From positions 1-64,000 of the forward strand of contig DASTSL010000128.1 in the NCBI GenBank assembly GCA_035760705.1: a stretch of DNA of 64,000 nt, in the 5' to 3' direction. The stretch's first letter is position 1. Each line of letters opens with the position of its first letter. Below the pieces are notes generated by a model. It was not told where the DNA came from, did no database searches, and worked only from the letters and a program-made list of their open reading frames with translations. Source of the stretch: Allomeiothermus sp035760705 (GTDB taxonomy: Bacteria > Deinococcota > Deinococci > Deinococcales > Thermaceae). Of the stretch, positions 35,348 through 43,614 are shown piece by piece. A program made the translations under genes and the position numbers.

Positions 35348-36204
35348 TTCGGCGGTTCTGGCCGAGGGGGGCTGGGCGGGGTGGCCCTCGAGCCGCGCCG
35401 GTGGGCGTAGACCTGGGTGAATTCGGCCCCCAGCAGAACGATCTGTGCCGAGTAGTAAATCCACAGGAGCAGGATCACCAGCGACCCCGCCGCCCCATAC
35501 ACCGAGGCGGTGGCGCTGTTGCCGAGATAGAAGCCGATAGCGAAGCGGCCTAGGTTGAAGAGAAGCGCGGTGACGATGGCCCCGATCCACACGTCCCGCC
35601 AGGCGATCACCGTATCGGGCAGGAATTTGTAGATCAGGGCGAACAGCAGGGTGATGACCCCCAGTGAGACCACGAAGTCCAGCCCACGCCACAACCAGCC
35701 CGTCCCTAACGCTCCCATCACGCTGCTGCTGAGCGCGCTCAGCAGCGCGTTGGCTACCAGCGAGACCAGGATCAAGAACCCCACCGCCAGGATCATACCG
35801 AAAGAGATCAGCCGCAGCCGGATTTGCTGCCAGAAGCTCAGGGCTCGAGGCTTCACCTCCCAGATCAGGTTCAAGGTCTGCTGGAGGTGCAAAAAGACCC
35901 CGGTGGCCCCCACGAACAAGGTCACCAGGCCCACTACCGTGGCCACCACCCCGGTGCCCCGTTTGTTGGCGGCCTCGAGCATGTTGCTGATGAAGTCGGC
36001 CCCCTCCGGCCCCAACAGTTTGCGCAATTCCTCTATGATGTAGCGCCGGGCTTCGCCCTGGTCGTAGATGAGCCCCAGCACGGCGAGCACGATCACCAAG
36101 AGCGGGGCCAGCGAGAACACCGTGAAGTAAGCCAGCGCCGCGGCCTGGACGGGAATGTTGTCGCTGCGCCAGTCTTGCAGGGTCTGCCGGATCAGGCTCC
36201 ACAT
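35338..36204 (-). CDS. YihY/BrkB family membrane protein
   Basis: 288 residues with six membrane helices. YFTVFSLAPLLVIVLAVLGL, EVKPRALSFWQQIRLRLISFGMIL and LLLWIYYSAQIVLLGAEFTQVYAHR are the family signatures of the former ribonuclease BN (BrkB/YihY) group. A basic, proline-rich tail follows. The start lies 3 nt after the frame-corrected stop of the glycosylase upstream, so they form an operon. Confidence 0.9.
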   Translation of the reverse strand: MWSLIRQTLQDWRSDNIPVQAAALAYFTVFSLAPLLVIVLAVLGLIYDQGEARRYIIEELRKLLGPEGADFISNMLEAANKRGTGVVATVVGLVTLFVGATGVFLHLQQTLNLIWEVKPRALSFWQQIRLRLISFGMILAVGFLILVSLVANALLSALSSSVMGALGTGWLWRGLDFVVSLGVITLLFALIYKFLPDTVIAWRDVWIGAIVTALLFNLGRFAIGFYLGNSATASVYGAAGSLVILLLWIYYSAQIVLLGAEFTQVYAHRRGSRATPPSPPRPEPPKSA

Positions 36205-36207
36205 CGC

Positions 36208-36980
36208 TCAACTCCCGGGCATCGACCTAGCCGATTGGGGGCCAGGGGGATGGGGTCCGCCGCCCGAGGTCTTGGCGAGCCGCCGTTGCCCGAACGGGCA
36301 CAACTCGAGCACCACGCACGTTTACAGGCCGGGTCATGAAAATAGCAACAGCGCTTGCCGTGCAGCATGAAAACTTCGTGGTGGTCGTAGACCTGCTGGG
36401 CGCTCCAGTTCTGGGACAGGAACTGCTCGAGCAAGCTGTGAGCCGGGCCGACCGGGGTTCCTTCGGGGAGGAGCCCCAGCCGCAGGGCGACCCGGTGGTG
36501 GCTATCCACCGGCAAAGCCGGCATCCGCAGCCGGCTAAAGAGCAGGGTCGCGGCGCTGGTCTTGGGGTCTACCCCACTCAACCGCTCGAGCCAGTGCCGG
36601 GCTTGGGGAATTGTCATCTGGCCCAGAAAGTCCAGCTCGAGCTTTCTTACCCGCCGGGTGATCTCGCGCAGCATGGCTTGGATCCGGGGGGCTTTCTGCT
36701 CCGGCCAGGTGACCCCCTGGATGGCCTCCTGCACCGCTTCGACCGGAGCGTTCTGCACTGCTTCCCAGGTGCCAAAGCGCTCCAGCGGCGCCCTAAAAGC
36801 CCGCCCGGTATGGTGGTTTTTGCTGCGGTGTGAGAGCAGGTTGCCCACCAGTTGGCTTAAGGGGTCATGGTCGCTAAAAAAGGGAATCGGGCGTTTGTAC
36901 CCCGCGCATAGCCTGCGGTGAACCTCCAGGGCCTTGGCGGCCAGCGCTTCGGTGTGGGCTTCCCTCAGCAGCAAAGCCAT
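36208..36980 (-). CDS. HhH-GPD endonuclease III-like glycosylase, frameshift near the 3' end
   Basis: DNA base-excision glycosylase family. The core has LVGNLLSHRSKNHHTGRAF, the helix-hairpin-helix LERLSGVDPKTSAATLLF and the catalytic Asp in MPALPVDSHHRVALRLGL. The Fe-S region reads HGKRCCYFHDPACKRA then drifts. In the next frame it continues VVLELCPFGQRRLAKT and stops at 36208, which restores a cysteine cluster and leaves a 3-nt gap to yihY. One base appears missing at about 36313. As written, the open frame runs to 36192 and overlaps yihY. Confidence 0.8.
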
Positions 36981-36989
36981 GGTGACTCT

Positions 36990-37032
36990 AGAAAACCCCC
37001 TCAGCCTGAGGGACTGCTGACCCTTACTTGAA
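36990..37032 (-). promoter_or_regulatory. NTCAGC-array promoter of the glycosylase-yihY operon
   Basis: Minus-strand TTCAAG / GTCAGC / CTCAGG at 11-bp steps, N5, N4, then TTTTCT (36990-36995), which lacks the usual A. Start codon 9 nt downstream. The proximal hexamer is part of a palindrome CCCTCAG-CTGAGGG. Confidence 0.6.
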
Positions 37033-37109
37033 TAACCCCTCCGGAAAGTTTACAGCGCTCCACGTCGATCCCCGATCTCGGCGCACCAACGGAGCGAGGC
37101 CACCTTCGA

Positions 37110-37163
37110 CTCAGTTTGACCTCAGGAAAATTACAGCCGGGACTCAGCCAGCCTCAACAGGCT
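37110..37163 (+). promoter_or_regulatory. NTCAGC-array promoter upstream of DUF1990 gene
   Basis: CTCAGT / CTCAGG / TACAGC / CTCAGC at exact 11-bp steps, N5, N4, then CAGGCT (37158-37163). The leader is 228 nt and holds a perfect 10-bp hairpin GTGCCCCTGG/CCAGGGGCAC at 37212-37240. Confidence 0.82.
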
Positions 37164-37391
37164 TAGACAGAAGTAAGGCTGGCACCGATCCCTGTGTGAT
37201 TCCGCGGAACCGTGCCCCTGGGCTGTGCCCCCAGGGGCACCCCCTTCAAAGATGATGAGGACCCAAGCCAAACCCGATCTTTCGAGCCCCGCGTGGTGGG
37301 TGACGGGGTTGTGGGTGTTGCGGTTGCTGCATTTAATGGCTCGTCCGGCCCGCTCCGAGGGCAGGGGACCGACCGGTTGGTGAGGGAGCGG

Positions 37392-38099
37392 GTGAACCCC
37401 TGGGAGGCCTACCGCGAGCGGCTCGAGACCCTGCATAGCTTGGGTCTCAACCTCGACCTCGAGCGCCATCACGCGTACACCGCCGAGGCCGGGTGGAACA
37501 TCGACCACTACCAGGCCGAACTGCCCCCTGAGCCGCCGGGGGAGCCGGTGGAGAGGGGCTCGTTCCAGGCCGCGCAGGCCATCCTGCGCGACTACCGCTT
37601 CCCCCCGCCGGACCTCATCGTGGGCATCTTCCGGCCCCACGACCCGCTCGAGCGGCGTGAGATGCTGCTCAAAGCCCGGTTTTTAGGCCTCCTCTTTTAT
37701 TTCGGGGTGCGGGTGGGCGGGGTGGTGGACTCCATCCGCGATGGCAAACAGGGCCTCGAGCGGGTGTGGGGCTACGACTATGCCACGCTCGAGGGCTATT
37801 TCGAACGCGCTCAGATCGAGTTCACGGTGGTCAAAAACCTGCACGGCGGCCAGGTCTGTTTTCGCATCGACTCGTTCGCGCGCACCGGGATGATCCGCAA
37901 CCCCTTCTACTGGCTGGGTTTTCGCGTCTTTGCCCGCCGCCTGCAACGCCGCTTTGCTCAACAGTCCATGCAGCGGATGCAGCGCTTGGTTCAAGAAGCG
38001 TTGGCCGGGCGGGAAAGGCCGGGAAGCTGGGCGTTGAAGCCCGAAACGGCGGAAGCGGTCTTCACTAAGGATCTCCCCAGAGACGGGAGGGGTGGCTGA
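37392..38099 (+). CDS. DUF1990 family protein
   Basis: 235 residues from GTG 37392 (GAGGGAG 5 nt before). The C-terminal half has the family pattern YFERAQIEFTVVKN, VCFRIDSFARTGM and NPFYWLGFRVFARRLQRRFAQQSMQRM. DUF1990 has an SRPBCC-like fold; function unknown. An upstream in-frame extension to 37212 lacks conservation. Confidence 0.78.
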   Translation: MNPWEAYRERLETLHSLGLNLDLERHHAYTAEAGWNIDHYQAELPPEPPGEPVERGSFQAAQAILRDYRFPPPDLIVGIFRPHDPLERREMLLKARFLGLLFYFGVRVGGVVDSIRDGKQGLERVWGYDYATLEGYFERAQIEFTVVKNLHGGQVCFRIDSFARTGMIRNPFYWLGFRVFARRLQRRFAQQSMQRMQRLVQEALAGRERPGSWALKPETAEAVFTKDLPRDGRGG

Positions 38100-38153
38100 G
38101 GAGGCCGCGCTGCTGCAAAGCCCGAACCCCCACCCTTCTATGGGGCGCACTTA
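38085..38153 (+). repeat. Dispersed intergenic repeat, copy 2
   Basis: Shares GGCTGAGGAGGCCGCG, CACCCTTCTAT and GGGGCGCACTTAG with copy 1 at 1968-2070. It spans the end of the DUF1990 gene and the end of the convergent gene. Confidence 0.62.
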
Positions 38154-38864
38154 GAGGGGGGCTTCCTCGGGCTCCTCCCAAAGCTTGCGCTCGATCTCGG
38201 CGTTCTCCTGGTGCAGCTTGAGGATCTGCTCGTTGCCCTGCGCCCCTTTCTTCTCGATGAGGCGGGCGGTGGCGGCCTCGAGGTAGCTGAGCCGCAACAG
38301 TTCGGCGGCAGTCATGCCGTCACGGGTATTTTTGACCCGGCGCTTCTTGCGGAAATCGGCGGAGTTCATCTTGAGCACGCTGCGGTTGGAGAGCGAACTC
38401 ACCTGTTGGAAGATGTTGCCCTGACCGCCGTGCTTGGCCACGGTGGACATGAAGCGTTTGCGCGACTCGATGCTCTCGAGCCGAGCCGAGAGCCAGCGGC
38501 GGTGCTCCGCCGAGGGGCTGCGCTCGGCGATCTCGGCGGCGAGCCCGACATCGCCCTCCAGGTAGCGGCGGAAGAGGTCGCGGGCCTTGACCCGGAAGCG
38601 CCGAGCCTCCGGGGTCTCCAGCGCGAAAGCGAGCTGGGCGAACTCGGCGTGGGAGAAGGCCGGTTCGCGCCCCTCGCCAAAATCGTAGTGGCTCACCTCC
38701 AGGCCGTGCTCGCGCACCAGCAGGTCGAGCTGTTTGAGTTCGGGCCGTAGGCCGAGCGCCGCCAGGCTGTCGAGGGCGCTCAGGCGACCGTCTGAGCTGG
38801 TGCGGACGTTGGCCTTGCCCAGCCGGGTGGTGCTCGTGGGTTTTTTGGCAAACGTACTCTTCAC
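38151..38864 (-). CDS. Hypothetical protein, possibly phage-antirepressor-like
   Basis: 237 residues from GTG 38864. A basic N terminus is followed by a central helical region (AEFAQLAFALETPEARRFRVKARDLFRRYLEGD) reminiscent of Bro-N/antirepressor proteins, then SLSNRSVLKMNSADFRKKRRVKNTRDGMTAAELL and a coiled tail. The similarity is weak, so no function is assigned. CATAAT lies 6 nt before the GTG (leaderless) within an AT-rich dyad, unlike the rest of the window. Confidence 0.6.
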   Translation of the reverse strand: MKSTFAKKPTSTTRLGKANVRTSSDGRLSALDSLAALGLRPELKQLDLLVREHGLEVSHYDFGEGREPAFSHAEFAQLAFALETPEARRFRVKARDLFRRYLEGDVGLAAEIAERSPSAEHRRWLSARLESIESRKRFMSTVAKHGGQGNIFQQVSSLSNRSVLKMNSADFRKKRRVKNTRDGMTAAELLRLSYLEAATARLIEKKGAQGNEQILKLHQENAEIERKLWEEPEEAPL

Positions 38865-38900
38865 GAAATCATTATGCCAAATTATGATTAAAACATAATA
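38865..38900 (-). promoter_or_regulatory. AT-rich promoter with overlapping dyad, gene at 38864
   Basis: -10 CATAAT at 38871-38876, 6 nt before the GTG. The box lies in ATCAT...ATGAT symmetry and ATTATG occurs three times in this stretch, which suggests an operator over the promoter. Confidence 0.5.
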
Positions 38901-38950
38901 AGCCATTTCACCATCGGCTCGAGGATCTATTTAGCGCCTTCCCTAGGGGC

Positions 38951-39015
38951 TTCAGCACCCACTCATATAAACCCCAGCCAAGGCTCAGCCCGGCATCAGC
39001 GTAACTGTTTATTGC
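38951..39015 (+). promoter_or_regulatory. Five-hexamer NTCAGC-array promoter of the DUF883-like operon
   Basis: TTCAGC / CTCATA / CCCAGC / CTCAGC / ATCAGC at exact 11-bp steps, N5, N4, then TATTGC (39010-39015). It is the only site with five clear repeats. The start codon is 17 nt downstream. Confidence 0.8.
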
Positions 39016-39032
39016 TATGGGGGAGGTGGGTT

Positions 39033-39458
39033 ATGGCAGATAAAATGCAAGAAACCGGAAACCGTGTTGAAGATAAGGCCGCCGAGATGAAAGCGACCGC
39101 CGAGGGCGCGGTGGAGCGGGTCAAGAGCGAGGCCCGGCAGGCCCTGGACGAGTCCGGAGCCACCAGCGACATGCAGGCCCTCAAGGACGACCTGCGCTCG
39201 TTGCGCTCCGACGTGAGCAACCTGATGGAAAGCCTCAAGGGAGCGGCCTCTTCCAAGGCCAAAGAACTCGGCAGCACCCTTAAGGAAACCAGCGGCCAGC
39301 TCAGCACCCAGGTCAAGGACGTGTGGGGCACCGCCCGGGAAAAGGGTGGAGAGGTGGCCTCGGACCTCGAGACCCGCATCCAAGAACGCCCCCTGATGAG
39401 CGTGCTGGTGGCCTTCGGGGTGGGTCTGGTGCTCTCGCGGATCCTGAACCGGCGGTAA
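39033..39458 (+). CDS. DUF883/YqjD-like envelope stress protein
   Basis: 141 residues: a long amphipathic helical region with repeated DEKA/KSEA-type stretches, then a C-terminal membrane anchor (RIQERPLMSVLVAFGVGLVLSRIL). The ERP-L-S-hydrophobic anchor is the hallmark of the ElaB/YqjD/DUF883 group, which binds ribosomes to the inner membrane in E. coli stationary phase. GGGAGGTGG precedes the ATG. Confidence 0.82.
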   Translation: MADKMQETGNRVEDKAAEMKATAEGAVERVKSEARQALDESGATSDMQALKDDLRSLRSDVSNLMESLKGAASSKAKELGSTLKETSGQLSTQVKDVWGTAREKGGEVASDLETRIQERPLMSVLVAFGVGLVLSRILNRR

Positions 39459-39461
39459 ACC

Positions 39462-39734
39462 ATGTCCGCGTTGGCCGATGTGGTCATCGGGGTCGTTGAG
39501 CTGGTCGAAGCCGAGGCCCGTAAGCTCCGCACCAGCGTCAAGGGTCTGGTGCTCTCGATCGTCCTGATCCTGGCGGCGGGCCTCCTGATCCTGGGTGCAG
39601 TGGGTTGGCTGGTGGCGGCAGCGTATCTCCAGCTTTTGACCTGGCTGCCCCCTGCCGGGGCCGCCGCGGTGATCGGGGTGGTGATCCTGCTTGTAGCCGG
39701 AGGAATCCTGTGGTACGCGATGCGTCCCAAATGA
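39462..39734 (+). CDS. Phage-holin-like superfamily protein (YqjE-type)
   Basis: 90 residues, two membrane helices (LVLSIVLILAAGLLILGAVGWL and AAAVIGVVILLVAGGILWYAM) after an amphipathic lead VVELVEAEARKL. It matches the Actinobacterial/proteobacterial YqjE-like holin family found next to DUF883. It starts 3 nt after the previous stop. Confidence 0.8.
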   Translation: MSALADVVIGVVELVEAEARKLRTSVKGLVLSIVLILAAGLLILGAVGWLVAAAYLQLLTWLPPAGAAAVIGVVILLVAGGILWYAMRPK

Positions 39735-40324
39735 ACGCGAAGGCCCACCTGAGCCCCGATCAAGAGGTCGAGGCCGCCAAAGAGCGGCTGAGGGCGGCCC
39801 TCCAGCGGGTGGGCGAGGAACTGGGCCAGACTGCCGATCAACTCCAGAGCAAGGTCTTCGAGACCGCCGACGGGCTCAAAGACCGGGTGCAGGGCACGGT
39901 GGACCACCTGCAAGCCCAGGTGACCAGCATCCCCCAAGAGGTCGGTGCCCAGCTCAGCGGGGCGGTACACAAGCCGATGGAGGCCGTGCGCGAGCGCCCG
40001 CTCGAGTCGGTCGGGGTGGCCCTCTTGGCGGGCCTCATCGCCGGGCAGCTTTTGGGCGGGGCGGCAAGCCGGTCGGGGGCCAAGTCCGCTGCTCCGGGTT
40101 ACGGCTACGGGGAGGCTTACGGGGAAGCCACCGGGTATGCGCCGACCCCCACCACCCCACAGCCTGCCGGGTCAAATTCGCAGTCGGGGCTCGGCGGATG
40201 GCTCGAGGCCTTGGGCCTAGGCGCCCTAGGTAAGACCGTCATGGATGTTATCCGGGAAGAATATCTGACCCCGGAAAACGTCCGATACTGGGTGAATGGA
40301 TTACTCTCCCGCCGCAAGCCCTGA
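39731..40324 (+). CDS. Membrane-anchored helical protein (DUF3618/YqjD-like)
   Basis: 197 residues. Helical N-terminal half (ERLRAALQRVGEELGQTADQLQSKV, DGLKDRVQGTVDHLQAQV), then the anchor RERPLESVGVALLAGLIAGQLLG, a glycine/tyrosine-rich segment (YGYGEAYGEATGYAP) and a final helix. ATGA overlap with the holin-like gene. Third member of a YqjD-E-K-like operon. Confidence 0.75.
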   Translation: MNAKAHLSPDQEVEAAKERLRAALQRVGEELGQTADQLQSKVFETADGLKDRVQGTVDHLQAQVTSIPQEVGAQLSGAVHKPMEAVRERPLESVGVALLAGLIAGQLLGGAASRSGAKSAAPGYGYGEAYGEATGYAPTPTTPQPAGSNSQSGLGGWLEALGLGALGKTVMDVIREEYLTPENVRYWVNGLLSRRKP

Positions 40325-40333
40325 GGTAAGGTC

Positions 40334-41125
40334 ATGACGGTGCGCATTCTGGCCGCCGTGGCGCTCGCCGCAACCTTGGTCATCAACTTTTTAGCCAACG
40401 CCCTGCCCATCGCCGGGCGCACCACCGGGGAGGTCTCCGACAGCTTCCCGGTGCTTTTCGTGCCCGCCGGGTATGTGTTCGCCATTTGGGGCCTGATCTA
40501 CCTGGGGCTGATCGCCTTCGTGGTCTACCAATTCCACCCCGCTATCGTGGCGAAACCACGCCACCTCGCTTCACAGACTACTTCTGGGGCGACCTACGAT
40601 TATCCCCGCCTCAACTTGTGGCTCATCCTGAGCTGTCTTTTCAACAGCTTGTGGATCTTCGCCTGGCATTACGGCTATTACGGGGTCACGCTGCTCTTGA
40701 TGCTGGGTCTGCTGGTGAGCCTGATCGCCATCTACCAGGAACTCGGGGCCAGCCGGGCTCGAGGGCTCACTTCCTGGATGGTGCAGGCCCCCTTCAGCCT
40801 CTACTTGGGTTGGATCATCGTGGCCACCGTCGCCAACGCCACGGCGGTGCTCTATGACGCCGGATGGAACGGCTGGGGTCTGCCGGACGCCTTCTGGGCG
40901 GTGGGGATGATCGCGGTGGCGACCGGGCTGGGGCTGAGGATCCTGTGGGCTCGAGCGGACACTATCTTGAACCTGGTGCTGGTCTGGGCTTTGGTGGGGA
41001 TCGCGGTCAAGCAGTCGGCCACCCCTGCGGTGGCCGACGCAGCCCTGGCCGGAGCCGTTTTGGTCGCGGTCGCCATTTTTCTGCGCGGCGGGCGGGGTGG
41101 GGCTCGAGCCGTTGTCAACCCCTGA
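40334..41125 (+). CDS. TspO/MBR-related tryptophan-rich membrane protein
   Basis: 263 residues, about eight membrane segments. FVPAGYVFAIWGLIYLGLIAFVVYQ is the TspO-related signature, followed by LNSLWIFAWHYGYYGVTLLLML and PFSLYLGWIIVATVANATAVLY. It belongs to the longer tryptophan-rich sensory branch rather than the canonical five-helix TspO. It begins 10 bp after the previous operon, so it may be cotranscribed. Confidence 0.8.
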   Translation: MTVRILAAVALAATLVINFLANALPIAGRTTGEVSDSFPVLFVPAGYVFAIWGLIYLGLIAFVVYQFHPAIVAKPRHLASQTTSGATYDYPRLNLWLILSCLFNSLWIFAWHYGYYGVTLLLMLGLLVSLIAIYQELGASRARGLTSWMVQAPFSLYLGWIIVATVANATAVLYDAGWNGWGLPDAFWAVGMIAVATGLGLRILWARADTILNLVLVWALVGIAVKQSATPAVADAALAGAVLVAVAIFLRGGRGGARAVVNP

Positions 41126-41398
41126 AGCGGGCAGACTCGAGGTGCCGCATCTCCCCAAGTTTTTCGCCCGTCTAGACCATCAATGTCGAGCCTTGTCCTG
41201 CTGAGCGAGGCGGAGTCGAATCCACCGAAGGCTATTCTTGTCTTCCCGCGGGTGGTCTTGGTCAGATTCAAGGTAGGAAACCGAGCGGCCTTTGTGTTCG
41301 AGCTGTAAACGAGAGATGCGCGGGGGGTTCGCTCCACCCCACGTCCCAGGATGCGGGGCATAGAGAACCCCGCCTGAGCGATAAATAGGAGAACTTGT

Positions 41399-42268
41399 TT
41401 GCTTCGCCGATTTACCAGCTTGGGTCGCCCGCTTGACTGGGCTTACCCTTCCAACCGTCAGATCGTGCTGCTGAGCGGGGGTTTTTTGCTGGCGGCCCTG
41501 GCCTTCCAGGTGCTCTGGCTGGGCCGGGTGGACTTCTGGACGGCCTTGTGGGGCGCGGGCTGGGTCTTTTCGACCTGGGCCTTGGGCCGCGAACTCGACC
41601 CCGATCAACCCTCCAACGCCTTTTGGGCCGCGCTCGCGCTGGGCCTGGGTCTCTTGGTGCGGTTGTCGGACTGGACCCTGCGGGGCGTCCTCACCGGTCT
41701 ATTGGTCAGCGGGGTGCTGATGCTCGCGGCGCGGGTCACGGCCCGCACCAGCGGGCGCCGGACCACCTACCCCGATCAATTCGTGCTGGCGGCGAGCCCG
41801 GCGGTCGCGGCCTGGTTCTCCGGTAGCCCGCTCTGGCCGCTGGCTCTGCCGGTAGCGCTGGCTCTGGCTTTCGACGCTTACGGCGACAAAAACCGCCGCC
41901 ATTTCGTGTTCGGGTTGATCCTGGCGCTGGTAGGTGGGCTGCTGACTTGGCTGCTGGGGGGAAGTCGGCCCCCGGAGGTCTGGTCGGTGGGGTTTACCCT
42001 GGCCCTGGTGGTGTTGGGTGTGGTGGGGCTGGGGTTCCGCGCCCGTGAACCGGCCCTGTCCGCGGCGGACGACCACCAGCCGCTCGAGCCCCGCCGGGTC
42101 ACCTGGGCCCGGGTGGTGGGGATCGTGGGAACGCTGGTTGGCCTCGCCCTGATCGGTTTCTCACCCTTTTTGGCGGTGGGCTGGGTGGGCCTTTTCATGC
42201 TGCCCCGGCGCTCGAGCGGCTGGAATGAGGGCTCAGGTGGACCTCAGCCAAAGGACAGGGCCGGTTAA
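41399..42268 (+). CDS. Polytopic membrane protein of unknown function
   Basis: 289 residues from TTG 41399, supported by AGGAGA 8 nt before. About eight hydrophobic segments, e.g. IVLLSGGFLLAALAFQVLWL and FVFGLILALVGGLLTWLLGG. No family recognised. The 273-bp gap before it contains a GCGGGG/CCCCGC hairpin at about 41354-41374. Confidence 0.65.
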   Translation: MLRRFTSLGRPLDWAYPSNRQIVLLSGGFLLAALAFQVLWLGRVDFWTALWGAGWVFSTWALGRELDPDQPSNAFWAALALGLGLLVRLSDWTLRGVLTGLLVSGVLMLAARVTARTSGRRTTYPDQFVLAASPAVAAWFSGSPLWPLALPVALALAFDAYGDKNRRHFVFGLILALVGGLLTWLLGGSRPPEVWSVGFTLALVVLGVVGLGFRAREPALSAADDHQPLEPRRVTWARVVGIVGTLVGLALIGFSPFLAVGWVGLFMLPRRSSGWNEGSGGPQPKDRAG

Positions 42269-42285
42269 GCCCCCGGGCGCAGGCT
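42232..42285 (+). promoter_or_regulatory. NTCAGC-array promoter of topoisomerase IB
   Basis: CTCAGG / CTCAGC / GACAGG / TTAAGC at exact 11-bp steps, N5, N4, then CAGGCT (42280-42285), 12 nt before the ATG. The first three hexamers lie inside the end of the preceding coding region. Confidence 0.83.
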
Positions 42286-42297
42286 GAGAGCCAGTTT

Positions 42298-43356
42298 ATG
42301 CTCAGCCGCACCGAAGAACTCCAGGATTTCTACTACCGCCGGGTGGGCGAAAAGGTGGGCGAGTTCCGCTACTTCCTGCCCGACGGCGCGGAACTCGCCG
42401 ACCCCGCCGAACTCGAGCGCATCGCCAAACTCGTGGTTCCCCCCGGCTATAGCGATGTCTACATCTCGCCCGACCCCGAGGCTGAGCTTCAGGCCTTCGG
42501 GCGGGATAGTGCCGGGCGTCTGCAATACCGCTACCACCCCGACTTCGTGCAGGCCAACGCCGAGGCCAAGTGGAACCGGCTGGTGCGCTTTGCCAAGCAC
42601 CTCGGGCCGATGCGGGCCGAGAGCGGGGCCGATTTGCGGCGCAGCGGGCTCGAGCCCCGCAAGGTGATGGCCTTGATGACCCGCCTCCTGTACGTGGCCC
42701 GCTTCCGGGTTGGCTCGGACGCCTACGCCAAGACGAACAAGACCTACGGCCTCACCACGCTGCGCCAGCGCCACGCCCAGGTGAGCGGCAACACCGTAGA
42801 GTTCCGCTTCAAGGGCAAACACGGCATCTGGCAACACAAGCTCACCACCGACCAGACTCTGGCCAAAAATATCGCCCGACTCAAGGAATTGCCCGGCCCC
42901 TGGCTGTTTCAAGCCCTCAGCGAAGAGGGCCGCTGCCGTATCCGGGCCCAGGACCTGAACGCCTACATCCGCCAGGTGATGGGCCCCTTCACCGCCAAGG
43001 ACTTTCGCACCTGGGGCGGCACGTTGCTGGCCGCCGAGTTTTTGGCCGAGGCCGGGCCGCCGCAGAGCGACCGCCAGGCCAAAAAGACCCTGGTGGAGTG
43101 CGTCAAGTACGTGGCCCAGGACTTGGGCAATACCCCCGCCGTCGTACGGGCCCACTACGTTTGCCCCAAGGTCTTCGACTTCTACCTCGAGGGGGCCGTG
43201 CTCGACGACTTCGAACCGGCCTCGAGCCGCCGCGGGGCCAGCGGCGAAGAGGGGCTCACCCGTTCGGAGTTGGCCCTCAAGCGCTTGCTCGAGAGTGACT
43301 CGCAGACCCAAAGCTCCCAGGCCGCGACCAAAGCCTTGGACTCCAAAGCGGCTTAG
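42298..43356 (+). CDS. topIB: DNA topoisomerase IB (poxvirus type)
   Basis: 352 residues. N-terminal DNA clamp, then the catalytic core with RFRVGSDAYAKTNKTYGLTTLRQRH, VEFRFKGKHGIW and DFRTWGGTLLAAEF; the nucleophile Tyr lies in VVRAHYVCPKVFDFY. It relaxes both positive and negative supercoils without ATP. Such enzymes occur in Deinococcus. Regulation by an array promoter links it to stress. Confidence 0.93.
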   Translation: MLSRTEELQDFYYRRVGEKVGEFRYFLPDGAELADPAELERIAKLVVPPGYSDVYISPDPEAELQAFGRDSAGRLQYRYHPDFVQANAEAKWNRLVRFAKHLGPMRAESGADLRRSGLEPRKVMALMTRLLYVARFRVGSDAYAKTNKTYGLTTLRQRHAQVSGNTVEFRFKGKHGIWQHKLTTDQTLAKNIARLKELPGPWLFQALSEEGRCRIRAQDLNAYIRQVMGPFTAKDFRTWGGTLLAAEFLAEAGPPQSDRQAKKTLVECVKYVAQDLGNTPAVVRAHYVCPKVFDFYLEGAVLDDFEPASSRRGASGEEGLTRSELALKRLLESDSQTQSSQAATKALDSKAA

Positions 43357-43536
43357 CGGTCGGGTCGTGCGGCCTGTTTTAGCCTGCATGCGGCTCGTAC
43401 GTGGACTGCATGGAGACGCCACCTAGCAACCTCATACGTTTTGCAATCCAGCACGGTCTGGGTAAACAGACTGGGCTTCGTATTGGTCGATGGCGGGGCG
43501 GGTTGGGGATGCGGCACCCCGGTTACTTAGCTTCTC

Positions 43537-43590
43537 CTCAGGTTGGGCTCGGGTTGAACTCAAGCATCGAACAGTCCGCCGGATTAGGCT
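43537..43590 (+). promoter_or_regulatory. NTCAGC-array promoter of the truncated GMC gene
   Basis: CTCAGG / CTCGGG / CTCAAG / AACAGT at exact 11-bp steps, N5, N4 and -10 TAGGCT (43585-43590), 24 nt before the ATG. Confidence 0.8.
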
Positions 43591-43614
43591 CCCCTGCACA
43601 GAAAAGGGGCAGAT

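Noticed and set aside
38151..39734. Prophage
   Set aside because: The antirepressor-like and holin-like proteins are isolated, with no integrase, structural or lysis genes; the holin-like gene belongs to a YqjE-type envelope operon.
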